Counted from the stretch's first letter, positions 38,868 through 48,774 are shown. The stretch: 63,142 nucleotides of DNA from Lachnospiraceae bacterium (GCA_024697595.1 JAILFK010000069.1:1-63142); one strand, 5' to 3'. Numbers and translations are program-made. The notes: a model not told the origin generated them from the sequence alone.

Positions 38868-38895
38868 TTGAAAATTATTATAATAAAGTTATAAT
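38868..38895 (+). promoter_or_regulatory. Promoter of murC
   Basis: TTGAAA (38868-38873), 16-base spacer, TATAAT (38890-38895), 40 bases before the murC start. Confidence 0.6.
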
Positions 38896-38934
38896 ATTAG
38901 TTACGCAAAGATATATTAAATAAGAGGTAATTCT

Positions 38935-40314
38935 ATGTACAAGATTAATTATAAAAATCCTATTCATGTTCATTTCATCGGCATCGGCGGTGTAAGCATG
39001 AGTGGATTGGCAGAAATATTAATAGATAAAGGTTTTGTCATCTCTGGATCAGACAATAAAACCAGTGATTTGACAAAACATCTTGAAGCCATAGGCGCTA
39101 AGGTTTCTTATCCGCAATCCGCTGATAATGTATCTGAGGATATCGACTTGTTCGTTTATACCGCAGCCATTTCTCAGGACAATCCTGAATTTAAGGCCGC
39201 AGTTGCCACCCAAAAGCCTATGCTTTCTAGAGCGCAACTTCTCGGACAAATTATGGAAAACTATAATCAGTCTATAGCAATAGCAGGAACTCACGGCAAA
39301 ACTTCCACCACATCTATGGTAAGCCAAATTTTACTTGAGGCCAAAACCGATCCAACAATTTCCATTGGTGGAATATTTAAAACTATCGGAAGCAACATTC
39401 GCGTTGGTCAGTCAGATACATTTGTCACAGAAGCCTGCGAATACACCAATAGTTTCCACGCATTTTATCCTAGATATTGTGTCATCTTAAATATCGAAGA
39501 AGACCACATGGATTTCTTTAAAGATTTAAATGAAATCCGCCAAAGTTTTCACACCTTTGCTGGAAATACCGCAGAGGACGGTTTCATTATAATAAATGGA
39601 GACATTGATAATCTTGAAGAAATAGTTTCTGGTTTACCACAAACTATCATAACATTTGGCCTTAATAAAAATTATGATGTTTATGCAACAGATATAAGTT
39701 ATAACGATCATGGTTGTGCTTGTTTCACTCCTGTTGCCTTCGGAGACAAACTTCCACAAATAACTCTTCAGATTCCAGGAGAGCACAACATCTTTAACGC
39801 TTTAGCAGCTGTAGCCGTTACCACAAAGATGAATATTTCAAACGAACACATTGTATCTGGATTACAAAACTTTGGTGGAGCAGACAGACGATTCCAATTA
39901 AAAGGAACATTCCAGGGTGCAACCGTAGTCGATGACTATGCACACCATCCAACAGAAATAGCTGCCACTTTAAAAGCTGCTAAAAACTATCCTCACAATA
40001 GGATTATATGTGTGTTTCAGCCTCATACTTACACACGAACCAAGGCATTTTTAAATGACTTCAGTAAATCTCTTGCTCTGGCAGATATTGTTGTATTAGC
40101 TGATATCTATGCTGCTCGTGAGAAAGACATCTATGGTGTAAGTTCTCAGGATATTTTAAAATTACTTCAAGATAAAGGAGTGGAAAGTTATTACTTCCCA
40201 TCTTTTTCTGAAATAGAAGAATTTCTTTCAAAAAAATGTATGAACGACGACCTGTTGATAACTATGGGCGCAGGAGATGTTGTAAATATTGGAACTGATT
40301 TGATAAATAAGTAG
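38935..40314 (+). CDS. murC: UDP-N-acetylmuramate--L-alanine ligase MurC
   Basis: MurC adds L-alanine to UDP-MurNAc, the first amino acid step of peptidoglycan synthesis. The 459 residues show the N-terminal Rossmann domain (FIGIGGVSMSGLAEIL), the ATP loop AGTHGKTSTTSMV near residue 117, YTNSFH, NIEEDHMDFF, and the C-terminal domain with DDYAHHPTEIAATL and FQPHTYTRT. AAGAGGT lies before the ATG. It has its own promoter and a downstream terminator that overlaps a DnaA box. Confidence 0.97.
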   Translation: MYKINYKNPIHVHFIGIGGVSMSGLAEILIDKGFVISGSDNKTSDLTKHLEAIGAKVSYPQSADNVSEDIDLFVYTAAISQDNPEFKAAVATQKPMLSRAQLLGQIMENYNQSIAIAGTHGKTSTTSMVSQILLEAKTDPTISIGGIFKTIGSNIRVGQSDTFVTEACEYTNSFHAFYPRYCVILNIEEDHMDFFKDLNEIRQSFHTFAGNTAEDGFIIINGDIDNLEEIVSGLPQTIITFGLNKNYDVYATDISYNDHGCACFTPVAFGDKLPQITLQIPGEHNIFNALAAVAVTTKMNISNEHIVSGLQNFGGADRRFQLKGTFQGATVVDDYAHHPTEIAATLKAAKNYPHNRIICVFQPHTYTRTKAFLNDFSKSLALADIVVLADIYAAREKDIYGVSSQDILKLLQDKGVESYYFPSFSEIEEFLSKKCMNDDLLITMGAGDVVNIGTDLINK

Positions 40315-40412
40315 TTGTCCACATTATCCACAATTTTAAGGAGAGTATTATCCACTTGAGATTGTGGATTTTTTATGCCTTATTTTTCAGCGTTTTTGTA
40401 GTTTTATCCACA
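40315..40412. promoter_or_regulatory. Cluster of DnaA-box sequences
   Basis: Two exact TTATCCACA boxes (40324-40332 and 40404-40412) and three one-mismatch versions (TTGTCCACA 40315-40323; TTATCCACT 40348-40356; TGTGGATTT, reverse orientation, 40363-40371) lie in 98 bases between murC and dnaD. The exact box at 40404 is about 55 bases upstream of the dnaD -35. This could let DnaA control the helicase-loading genes or titrate DnaA. Confidence 0.6.
40326..40374 (+). terminator. Likely terminator of murC
   Basis: ATCCACAAT (40326-40334) pairs exactly with ATTGTGGAT (40361-40369) across a 26-base loop, followed by six T. The arms coincide with two of the DnaA-box-like sequences. Confidence 0.55.
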
Positions 40413-40467
40413 TAAACGGCCCCCTTCAAACCCTTGATTTTATGGGCTTTTGGGGATTATTCCACTC

Positions 40468-40496
40468 TTCTCAAAGAAGTTTTCTTATGCTATAAT
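40468..40496 (+). promoter_or_regulatory. Promoter of the dnaD-dnaI-prs operon
   Basis: TTCTCA (40468-40473), 17-base spacer, TATAAT (40491-40496) with an extended TG; the start codon is 28 bases downstream. Confidence 0.6.
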
Positions 40497-40523
40497 CCAT
40501 TGTGCTTAAAGGAGAAATTGGAA

Positions 40524-41672
40524 ATGAATGATATTAAAATTTGTACATCACAGGAAACAAAATTTACTTGTGTTCCAAACATTTTTATAGATCGGTATAT
40601 GCACAATGCCAACGGGGAATTTGTAAAGATATATCTATATTTGTTGCGCGCTTTAACTCAAGCCAATCAAAATATCAGCATCTCCCTTATTGCAGACAAG
40701 CTTGAAATGACAGAAAATGATGTCAGACGCAGTTTGCTATATTGGGAGAAAAAAAATCTATTGCATTTAGATTACAATGAAAATGGTGTAATCTCATGCA
40801 TTCAGCTAATATCTCCAGATGAAAACAATTCTTCTGTTGATAGCACAGGCCCTACCCCTGTGGTTCAAAATGAAGTAAAGATAAATACAACAACCTCTCA
40901 GCCGTATATTCAGGACAATGCATCTTTTGAAACAACCACTGAAACATCAGTAGCCAATCATAAAGTGCCAGCTGATACTCACGAAATTAATTTTGAAAAA
41001 TTGGCTAATTTCAAAAGCACTGAAGATGGAAAAGAGATTATGTTTATATCTGAAAAATACATGGGCCATCCATTGAGCTTTAACGAAATCGAAAAACTTT
41101 ATGTGTGGTATGACGAACTTCATTTTTCAGCAGAGTTAATAGAGTACTTAGTTGAGTACTGTGTAGAAAAAGGACATTCTAGTATATATTATATGAATAA
41201 GGTTGCTTTTAATTGGGTTGCTGAGGGTATAACCACTCTCGATGCTGCCAAGCTAAGCACCACCATCCATTCTCAGAGTCACTACTCTGTTATGAAAGCA
41301 CTGGGAATATCCGGTAGAAATCTCATACAAAACGAGATTGCATTCATCAACAAATGGACGGATAGTTATGGATTTTCCTTAGACATTATCAATGAGGCTT
41401 GCACTAGAACAATAACTGCAATAAATAAACCAAACTTTCAATATGTAGATAGCATATTATCTAAATGGCATGAAAGCGGAGTAAAACATTTAGAAGACAT
41501 TGCTAAATTGGATAGTCAGCACGAAAAAGCTGTAGCCACCAGCAAAGCCAATGCTCAAAAGGCTGCGACCAAAAATCGTGCATCCAATAATCGTTTTAAT
41601 AATTTTCAACAACGCGAATACTCAGACGAATTTTACGAAGATTTAGAGCGTAGACTTCGTGCAAAAAATTAA
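40524..41672 (+). CDS. dnaD: DnaD-domain replication initiation protein
   Basis: DnaD/DnaB-type proteins remodel origin DNA and recruit the helicase loader. The start is the ATG at 40524 after AAAGGAG; the longer frame starts at a TTG with no ribosome site. The 382 residues have an N-terminal winged-helix region (about 10-95), a variable linker, and two DnaB_2/DnaD C-terminal domain copies: one at about 160-230 with IEKLYVWYDELHFS and YYMNKVAFNWVAEGI, the other at about 260-325 with YVDSILSKWHESGV. The C-terminus is Asn/Lys-rich. It is followed 19 bases later by the helicase loader gene. Confidence 0.9.
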   Translation: MNDIKICTSQETKFTCVPNIFIDRYMHNANGEFVKIYLYLLRALTQANQNISISLIADKLEMTENDVRRSLLYWEKKNLLHLDYNENGVISCIQLISPDENNSSVDSTGPTPVVQNEVKINTTTSQPYIQDNASFETTTETSVANHKVPADTHEINFEKLANFKSTEDGKEIMFISEKYMGHPLSFNEIEKLYVWYDELHFSAELIEYLVEYCVEKGHSSIYYMNKVAFNWVAEGITTLDAAKLSTTIHSQSHYSVMKALGISGRNLIQNEIAFINKWTDSYGFSLDIINEACTRTITAINKPNFQYVDSILSKWHESGVKHLEDIAKLDSQHEKAVATSKANAQKAATKNRASNNRFNNFQQREYSDEFYEDLERRLRAKN

Positions 41673-41691
41673 TTGATAAAGGATATATATC

Positions 41692-42672
41692 ATGTCATTA
41701 ACCAACTCACAATATGATGCTCTTATACAAGAGTATGATCAAAAACAATTTCAGAATCATCAAGAAATGAGACGTCGTCAAGAGGAATTATATTTACATA
41801 TTCCGGAGATAAAGGACTTAGATGCCCAGGCCGCTTCTATTTCTGTTGAAGCAGTAAAAAAACAACTTGATAAAGATTCATCTGATTTTTCCGCTGAATC
41901 TCTACATTCTAGATTGGAAGAGATAAAAACAAAGAAAATGCGCTTAATGAGAGAGGCTAATTATCCTTCTAACTATCTAGACTCAATATATGAATGTCCT
42001 GACTGCAAAGATACTGGATTTATTGACGGGAAAAAATGTCATTGTTTCGTGCAAAAAATTATAGATTTAGTGCACTCACAATCACATCTAGGCGATATTC
42101 TTGAAAAAGAAAATTTCGACACTTTTTCCTTTGAATACTATAGCAACGAAATAATTGATCCTTTGACAGGTGACACATCGCTTCAAATTGCCAATAAAGC
42201 ATATAATACCTGTTTAGATTTTGTGCAAAATTTTGAAAAAAAAGGTGGTAATCTACTATTGTCCGGTACTACGGGCACTGGCAAAACTTTTTTATCAAAT
42301 TGTATTGCCAAAGCGCTTTTAGATAAAGGTTTCTCTGTAATATATTTTACAGCGGACCAGTTTTTTAATGTTTTTGAAAAAGCAACCTTTGAACATGATG
42401 AGCAGTCAAATGCTTCAAAAGAACGAATTGCCAACTGCGATTTACTTATAATAGATGACTTGGGAACCGAATTTACAAATTCCTTTACAGTAAGCCAGCT
42501 ATATCAATGTCTTAACGATAGACTTTTAAAAAATAAATCAACTGTAATTTCTACAAATTACAATATGCGAGATTTTAGAGACATATATTCAGAGCGTATA
42601 TCCTCTAGAATAACCAGCAATTATAAGTTAGTAACATTATTAGGCGAAGATATTCGTCTTAAAAAAATATAA
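41692..42672 (+). CDS. dnaI: Helicase loader ATPase (DnaI/DnaC family)
   Basis: This AAA+ protein loads the replicative helicase. The 326 residues have an N-terminal helicase-binding part (about 1-95), a short Cys motif (CPDCKDTGFIDGKKCHCF near 103), Walker A GTTGTGKT (near 199), Walker B LLIIDDLGTE and a sensor region STNYNM, then a C-terminal Arg finger area ERISSRI. Translated between dnaD and prs, so the three are probably one transcript. Confidence 0.93.
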   Translation: MSLTNSQYDALIQEYDQKQFQNHQEMRRRQEELYLHIPEIKDLDAQAASISVEAVKKQLDKDSSDFSAESLHSRLEEIKTKKMRLMREANYPSNYLDSIYECPDCKDTGFIDGKKCHCFVQKIIDLVHSQSHLGDILEKENFDTFSFEYYSNEIIDPLTGDTSLQIANKAYNTCLDFVQNFEKKGGNLLLSGTTGTGKTFLSNCIAKALLDKGFSVIYFTADQFFNVFEKATFEHDEQSNASKERIANCDLLIIDDLGTEFTNSFTVSQLYQCLNDRLLKNKSTVISTNYNMRDFRDIYSERISSRITSNYKLVTLLGEDIRLKKI

Positions 42673-42699
42673 CACACCCAAAAGGAGAAAAAATTCATC

Positions 42700-43881
42700 A
42701 TGGCAAACGAAGAAATCATGTTAACAGACAGCTTTCCAGTTGGAAAACTTGGTGTAATCCCACTTGAAAGTTGCAAAGAACTAGGAGGCAAGGTAAATAG
42801 CTATCTTGTACAGTGGAGACACGAAAGAGAAGCTAATCACTTAGATAGCATTTCTTTAGCTGCATACAGAAGTGATTCTTACATTGTAAAAACCTCCGTT
42901 CCTAGATTTGGTTCCGGAGAGGCAAAGGGAACTGTACTTCAATCTGTACGTGGATTGGATGTATACATCATCGTCGATGTAACAAATTACAGTATGACTT
43001 ATAAAATGGCTGGTCAAATCAACCATATGTCTCCAGACGATCACTATTCTGATCTTAAGAGAATCATTGCTGCCATCGAAGGTAAGGCCAAGAGAATCAC
43101 AGTTATTATGCCATTCCTTTACGAGAGCCGTCAGCACAAGCGTTCTTCAAGAGAATCTCTTGACTGCGCAATCGCATTACAGGAATTAGTTAAAATGGGA
43201 GTAGATAACATCATCACATTTGATGCTCATGACCCACGTGTGCAAAATGCGATTCCTCTTCACGGTTTTGAGACAGTACAGCCTGCATATCAGTTCATCA
43301 AAAACATTTTAAAGAATGTTAAAGACTTAAAGATCGATAATGATCACCTAATGATTATCAGTCCTGACGAAGGTGGTACTAGCCGTGCAGTTTATATGGC
43401 TGGTGTCCTCGGTGTTGATATGGGAATGTTCTACAAGAGACGTGACTACAGCAAAATTGTAGATGGACGTAATCCTATCGTTGCACATGAGTTCCTCGGT
43501 TCTTCAGTTGAAGGCAAGGACGTAATCATCGTTGATGATATGATTTCTTCTGGCGAGAGTATGATTGATGTTGCCAAGGAATTAAAGAAGCGCAAAGCTA
43601 ATAGAATTTTTGCTGTTTCTACTTTCGGATTATTCACAAACGGAATGGAGAGTTTTGACAAAGCTGTTGAGGAGGGAATCCTCTACAAGGTTGTTACAAC
43701 AAACCTTGTATACCAGACACCAGAGCTTCTCTCTAAAGATTACTACATCAGCTGTGATATGAGTAAATATATCGCTTATATCATCGACACTTTAAATCAC
43801 GACGCTTCTATCAGCGGATTGTTAGATCCTTATGACAGAATCCAAAAGATTGTTACAAAGTATAAAAACGGCGAGTACTAA
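42700..43881 (+). CDS. prs: Ribose-phosphate pyrophosphokinase
   Basis: Prs makes PRPP from ribose-5-phosphate and ATP for nucleotide, His and Trp synthesis. Both halves of the duplicated phosphoribosyltransferase fold are present: MPFLYESRQHKRSSRES with the ATP-contact region, FDAHDPRVQNAIP, and the PRPP loop VIIVDDMISSGESMIDVA near residue 275. At 393 residues it exceeds the usual about 315, from an N-terminal extension (about 1-80) and small insertions. AAAAGGAGA precedes the ATG. It ends at a strong terminator. Confidence 0.95.
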   Translation: MANEEIMLTDSFPVGKLGVIPLESCKELGGKVNSYLVQWRHEREANHLDSISLAAYRSDSYIVKTSVPRFGSGEAKGTVLQSVRGLDVYIIVDVTNYSMTYKMAGQINHMSPDDHYSDLKRIIAAIEGKAKRITVIMPFLYESRQHKRSSRESLDCAIALQELVKMGVDNIITFDAHDPRVQNAIPLHGFETVQPAYQFIKNILKNVKDLKIDNDHLMIISPDEGGTSRAVYMAGVLGVDMGMFYKRRDYSKIVDGRNPIVAHEFLGSSVEGKDVIIVDDMISSGESMIDVAKELKKRKANRIFAVSTFGLFTNGMESFDKAVEEGILYKVVTTNLVYQTPELLSKDYYISCDMSKYIAYIIDTLNHDASISGLLDPYDRIQKIVTKYKNGEY

Positions 43882-43917
43882 GATATATAACGTTTGATAT
43901 TAAATATTTTGCATTAT

Positions 43918-43956
43918 AAAACGGATTTCAAATAAATTTTTGAAATCCGTTTTTTA
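43918..43956 (+). terminator. Terminator of the dnaD-dnaI-prs operon
   Basis: A perfect 12-pair stem ACGGATTTCAAA/TTTGAAATCCGT (43921-43932 and 43939-43950) with a six-base loop and six T. Confidence 0.9.
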
Positions 43957-43996
43957 TTGCATAAACATTTCTTATAAATATATTTATGTTAATATT

Positions 43997-46549
43997 TTAT
44001 TTTACATAAGTCACAAATACATTTCCTGCGCTCTCAAACATCTTTGTCGCTTCTACTATGGACATTTTAGCATAGGTATCTGAATCAGACCTATAATATA
44101 TAATATTTGACGCATCATAACCTATAATCAACACGGCTGAATTATCTCCTGTTCTTCCATATACAGGCACTCCTGAACTAACATAATAAAGCACCTTAGT
44201 CAAATCACATCCGGTCAAATCTAGTACAACCACATCCGACAAATTTTCTTTCAAAATGCCCATAGGCTTTTCTCCTCTTTCCAATAGAGAATGCACCTCG
44301 ATATTTACACCTTCTCGCGCAAGCATTGCACTTAATGCCCCTGCAGACGTGTTGGCTCCCGCATCTAGCCTTCCCACCTCGATATCCTGGAAAGCATTTA
44401 CATATGAAGCCTTACCTCTCTTCCAAATATAGTTCTGCTGATTATCAATTACAATTGCCATCTCATCATAAGCTCTATTTACAGCCTTTGTGAGATTTTG
44501 TGTTGTGAGTACTACATTATTACCTACATAGACAAAGTATGCTTCCTGTGTTGATGTAGGCACAATTGTCAAATCCTTCGCACTTTCTAATTTCGCCAAT
44601 TCGCTATCAACACCAGCTATTGTAGTAATATGCACATCTTCTGGAAGTTGCTTCATAACCAATGCTGTCACTAATCCCATCTTCTTATCTGCATTGTGAG
44701 AAATCTCAACCACTTTATTTTGCAATCCTGCACTATCTTTTATTGTGTCATTTGCGGCCTCGATATAACTTCCATCTTCTTTAAGCATCACTCTATCCAA
44801 ATACAAGGTATATCCTTGTTTATCTACTTCCGTCACAAAATAACCTGGCTCATTATAATCTTTTAAGACCTTGAAATCGTCACCTGTGGTACTTACAATT
44901 TTTATATTTGACATTGCATATATGGTTGAACCTGCCGCATCAACCTTTATATCAGCTTGTTTAGCTTCACCATACACAAGATCTTCTGTCATAAATGCCA
45001 ACGGTTTTATAAGTGAACCATTTGAAGCTTTAATAGTCCTTACTTCCTCGTTTTCAAGATTCATGACCTTAATTTCATCGCTCATGTTATCGCCCTCTGA
45101 CCAAGCCACATACTGACCTGATTGAGATACAGCATACTGATCTGATTTTAGATTAGTTACCAATTCTTCAGTATTTAATTTATCCAATCCAATTTTGGCC
45201 AAGGTTCCACCATACATAATATAGAAGTCACCTCTAGTATTTTCATATAATAAATCACTGAAATTGGCATTTAAAATCTGATATGGATGTGTTGTTGCTA
45301 TAAACACCTGCTCCACAGCTTTGGTCTTAGCACTGTCATAGTGATATAGATTAATTCCACATTGTCCCTCATGTTCGCCTCTATTCATGTAGCCATAGAC
45401 AACAAAATCCATATTTCCATTTTCATCTATATTCAAAATTCTTATATTATGTTGATCATATTTTTCTCTTAAATCTGTCGGATCCTCGATAAACCCGTAC
45501 ACCTTAGTTAGCTTTTTAGCATTTTGATCATACTCAAACAATTCGCCTGCCTGCACAAAACTAACCACCGTTCCGGTATCATTTGACAAATATTCCAAAT
45601 CTCCAGACACAACACCCAAGGACAGGATATTGTCCGCCACATGCACATTACCAACTGTCAAAATTTCATCCATTTGGCGCTTATAATCCAATAGATATAT
45701 TTGCTCTGCAGTGTAACGCAATTTAAAATACTCAGCTACATTATAATAATTATTTTCTTCATCAACCATTTGATAGTTGTAAACCAAAGAAATATATGTA
45801 TCATTTACATCTGTCAATTCAACTACAGGGTCAGACACAACTGTTCCCTTGAAATTTTTCCAACCTATCTGGTCAATACTAGACTGAATACTTACATCAG
45901 CCAACGTGTCTTTATCCGTATAATCAGATGTCTCCACATACTTAGCCAACTCTAAATACTTAGGGCTCATAGCAAGCTCTCTAAAATCATCTGCAAATGC
46001 TATACATTCCTTTATGTGCATATCCTGCGGCAAAAGGATTCTTGTATAATAATAAATATCTTGATCATTTGCATGTAATTTTAAAATAAATAAATATTCC
46101 TCACCATCATCAACAAGGTTCTCCACCATTATTGTGGTTTTTATTTTCTCTGACTTCAAATCTATATCTGTCAACTCTGTGTCTGCTATCTTCCGCTTCG
46201 TATTCAGGCTGCGAATCTCATAAGACGCTGAATCGATATCATATCCATATGTATCAATAGTGATATTCATTTGGCGCTTATCATCTAAAGGTATGATAGC
46301 ATCTCTCATATAACAGGCGTCCATCTCATTTACATATCCATGAATCTCCGCCATATTCTTATCATAAGCCGAAATTGAAACTATAGGCAACTTTGCACTT
46401 TCCATTTCGATCTCTGTGGAAGATTTTCCTCTATTGGTCACAATTTGAAAAAAAACTAGTGCTACAATGAACACTGTTACTAATAAACGAATTCTATTTT
46501 TTATATGTTTTGGAATTCCTTTTTCTCTAAAATTTAACTGAACTGCCAT
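43997..46549 (-). CDS. Membrane-anchored protein of unknown function with propeller-like repeats and C39-like C-terminus
   Basis: The 850 residues have one N-terminal membrane helix (about 20-40) and an extracytoplasmic remainder. The middle (about 330-690) has WD/propeller-like strand patterns (QYAVSQSGQYVAWSEGD, DEIKVMNLENEEVRTI, IYAMSNIKIVSTTGD). The last about 140 residues resemble a papain-fold C39 peptidase-like domain (VLYYVSSGVPVYGRTGDNSAVLIIGYD), but the position where such domains carry the catalytic His before the AVLIVGYD-like strand holds Asn-Ser, and no catalytic Cys is evident, so it is probably a non-catalytic binding domain. GGAGAG lies before the ATG. It is divergent from the LTA-synthase-type gene, which hints at an envelope role (inference). 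Confidence 0.75.
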   Translation of the reverse strand: MAVQLNFREKGIPKHIKNRIRLLVTVFIVALVFFQIVTNRGKSSTEIEMESAKLPIVSISAYDKNMAEIHGYVNEMDACYMRDAIIPLDDKRQMNITIDTYGYDIDSASYEIRSLNTKRKIADTELTDIDLKSEKIKTTIMVENLVDDGEEYLFILKLHANDQDIYYYTRILLPQDMHIKECIAFADDFRELAMSPKYLELAKYVETSDYTDKDTLADVSIQSSIDQIGWKNFKGTVVSDPVVELTDVNDTYISLVYNYQMVDEENNYYNVAEYFKLRYTAEQIYLLDYKRQMDEILTVGNVHVADNILSLGVVSGDLEYLSNDTGTVVSFVQAGELFEYDQNAKKLTKVYGFIEDPTDLREKYDQHNIRILNIDENGNMDFVVYGYMNRGEHEGQCGINLYHYDSAKTKAVEQVFIATTHPYQILNANFSDLLYENTRGDFYIMYGGTLAKIGLDKLNTEELVTNLKSDQYAVSQSGQYVAWSEGDNMSDEIKVMNLENEEVRTIKASNGSLIKPLAFMTEDLVYGEAKQADIKVDAAGSTIYAMSNIKIVSTTGDDFKVLKDYNEPGYFVTEVDKQGYTLYLDRVMLKEDGSYIEAANDTIKDSAGLQNKVVEISHNADKKMGLVTALVMKQLPEDVHITTIAGVDSELAKLESAKDLTIVPTSTQEAYFVYVGNNVVLTTQNLTKAVNRAYDEMAIVIDNQQNYIWKRGKASYVNAFQDIEVGRLDAGANTSAGALSAMLAREGVNIEVHSLLERGEKPMGILKENLSDVVVLDLTGCDLTKVLYYVSSGVPVYGRTGDNSAVLIIGYDASNIIYYRSDSDTYAKMSIVEATKMFESAGNVFVTYVK

Positions 46550-46574
46550 TTGCTCTCCTACTAACCTTGATTTA

Positions 46575-46603
46575 TTGCATATACATATTGAAAATGGTAT
46601 AAT
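46575..46603 (+). promoter_or_regulatory. Promoter of the LTA-synthase-type gene
   Basis: TTGCAT (46575-46580), 17-base spacer, TATAAT (46598-46603) with an extended TG; the start codon is 68 bases downstream. Confidence 0.65.
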
Positions 46604-46671
46604 TGCAAACGCTAAATATGAAAATATTTTATCACTTATTATAAATATTGTCCTTACTTTTAGGAGGAATC

Positions 46672-48774
46672 ATGAAGAACTTTTTAATTAAAAACTCATT
46701 AATTGCACATATTCCACTTTCTATGATTATGTGCTTCGTTCTAGAATGGCTAAGCCGTCACTCTTTTTTGTCAGCTTGCTCATTTGTAATCGATCACACC
46801 GGGGCTTATCTTTACAATTCTTTTTTAATCTTTGTATGTTATACCCTATGTTACATAACCAAAAAGCAGACTTTCATGCGTATGGTTATCAGTGCGATTT
46901 TCGTCACATTAGGAATCGCCAACTGTATCATTTTAATAAATCGCGTGACACCTTTAGGTTTTACAGATTTTTCTATGGTTACTGATTTGCTCACAATGCA
47001 AAACACCAACTATTTTAGTGTGAGAGATTTCATATTATCAGCTACCGCTATAATAGGATATGTGGTCCTAATGGTTATACTATTTATAAAAGGTAAAAAA
47101 GTAGAATCACGTTTTCCATTTTGGGCAAGACTTTTATTTATCGTCCTTTCATTTACAAGTGTTCCATTTGTGACAAAGGGCTTACAAGAAACAGGCTATA
47201 TCTCATCTTATTTTGGGAACCTTGCTCAAGGCTACACTGACAATGGATATATATATGGTTTTTCAACATCTATATTCGACCGAGGAATGAAGGCACCTTT
47301 TACATATTCAGAAGATAAAGTCCAAAAAATCGTCAAGGATACAGACCAGGGTCCAAGCACAATAGATAAAGACAAAGCACCAAATATAGTTGTGGTCCTA
47401 TTGGAGTCATATTACGATGTATCAGAGTGCAACTTTATAGAGACTTCTGAAGATCCAATGCCATATTTCCATTATCTGGAGGATAATTATTCAACCGGAC
47501 ATCTAACTGTCCCTGTTGTTGGTGCTGGAACCTGTAATACTGAGTTTGAAATCTTGACTGGTATGTCTTGTAATTTCTTTGGACCAGGCGAGTATCCTCA
47601 GAAGACAATCTTCAAACAGGATTCCTGCCCTAGCGTGGAAAGTTACGCCAGCGATTTGCGAAATCTCGGTTACGGCAGCCATGTTGTACACAATAATGGT
47701 GGTAATTTCTACAGCCGTGCCAACGCATTTTCAAAGATGGGATTTGACACTTTCCAAAGTAAGGAAATGCTTGATATAACAGACTACACACCTATGGGTT
47801 CTTGGCCTACTGATGAAATTTTGATTGACTCTACTGTAAATGCTATGAAATCTACAGATTCACCTGATTTCATATACACAATTACAGTACAGACTCACGG
47901 CGATTATCCTGCAGTTAAATACGAGGATGACAACGCCATAAATGTTACAGCTTATGAAAAAACTGAAGAAGAAAATAATAAATGGACTTACTTTATAAAT
48001 CGTCTTCACGATGAAGATAAATTCATCAAAGAATATATAGAAGCAATTGATGCAACCGGAGAAGATACTCTTGTAATTATGTTCGGTGACCATTTACCAA
48101 CAATGGGACTCACTGAAGATGACGTTGCAACCGGGGATTTATATCAAACTAAATATATCACTTGGAATAACTTTGGTATGAAAAAAGAAGATATGGATCT
48201 CACAAGCTATCAGCTCGTTGCTGAATATTTTGATCGTCTTGGTATACATGACGGAACTTTGATTGATTTCAACCAGTCTAAAATACACGATGGTGTCACA
48301 CCAGGTTCCCATGAATATTTTGATGACCTAGAGATGCTTCAGTATGACTTGTTATATGGTAAACGCTATGCCTACAATGGCAAAGACCCATATCCTGCAA
48401 CTGATTTGGAAATGGGTATAGATGATGTTGTAATTGATAGAGCTTACTCCTTTAACGGTAAGCTTCACATATATGGTAAGAATTTCACCAAATGGAGCAA
48501 AGTGTATCTCAATGGAAACCAACTTGATACCACTTATAAAAGTGGACAATACTTAACAGTCAATTTGTCAGACCTGTCTACTGGAGATGTTATAACGGTT
48601 TGCCAAGTCGGCTCCAGCAACACTATATTTAGGCAATCAAATACTTGTAAGGTATATCTACCACTTTTAGATGACGATGGAAATGTTATTTTAGAGCAAA
48701 CTGAAGATGCTGATATTCCTTCAACACCTACGGAAGAAGCAACAGATTCAGAAGAAGAAAATACCATAGATTAA
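46672..48774 (+). CDS. LTA synthase/phosphoglycerol transferase family membrane protein
   Basis: This sulfatase-fold family polymerises or adds glycerol-phosphate on lipoteichoic acid or membrane glycans. The start is the ATG at 46672 after TAGGAGGA, giving 700 residues. Five membrane helices occupy about 1-165. The extracellular catalytic domain (about 225-545) shows VVLLESYYD (metal Glu), the catalytic Thr region AGTCNTEFEILTGM, HNNGGNFYSR, TVQTHGDYP and MFGDHLPTMG (metal Asp/His). An IPT-like beta domain (about 580-660) and an acidic Glu/Thr tail close the protein, an extension beyond classical LtaS. Which polymer it builds is unknown. Confidence 0.88.
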   Translation: MKNFLIKNSLIAHIPLSMIMCFVLEWLSRHSFLSACSFVIDHTGAYLYNSFLIFVCYTLCYITKKQTFMRMVISAIFVTLGIANCIILINRVTPLGFTDFSMVTDLLTMQNTNYFSVRDFILSATAIIGYVVLMVILFIKGKKVESRFPFWARLLFIVLSFTSVPFVTKGLQETGYISSYFGNLAQGYTDNGYIYGFSTSIFDRGMKAPFTYSEDKVQKIVKDTDQGPSTIDKDKAPNIVVVLLESYYDVSECNFIETSEDPMPYFHYLEDNYSTGHLTVPVVGAGTCNTEFEILTGMSCNFFGPGEYPQKTIFKQDSCPSVESYASDLRNLGYGSHVVHNNGGNFYSRANAFSKMGFDTFQSKEMLDITDYTPMGSWPTDEILIDSTVNAMKSTDSPDFIYTITVQTHGDYPAVKYEDDNAINVTAYEKTEEENNKWTYFINRLHDEDKFIKEYIEAIDATGEDTLVIMFGDHLPTMGLTEDDVATGDLYQTKYITWNNFGMKKEDMDLTSYQLVAEYFDRLGIHDGTLIDFNQSKIHDGVTPGSHEYFDDLEMLQYDLLYGKRYAYNGKDPYPATDLEMGIDDVVIDRAYSFNGKLHIYGKNFTKWSKVYLNGNQLDTTYKSGQYLTVNLSDLSTGDVITVCQVGSSNTIFRQSNTCKVYLPLLDDDGNVILEQTEDADIPSTPTEEATDSEEENTID

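Noticed and set aside
40315-40412. DnaA-box cluster read as the chromosome origin
   Set aside because: No dnaA, dnaN or AT-rich unwinding element next to it; the flanks are murC and dnaD. Regulation or titration fits better.
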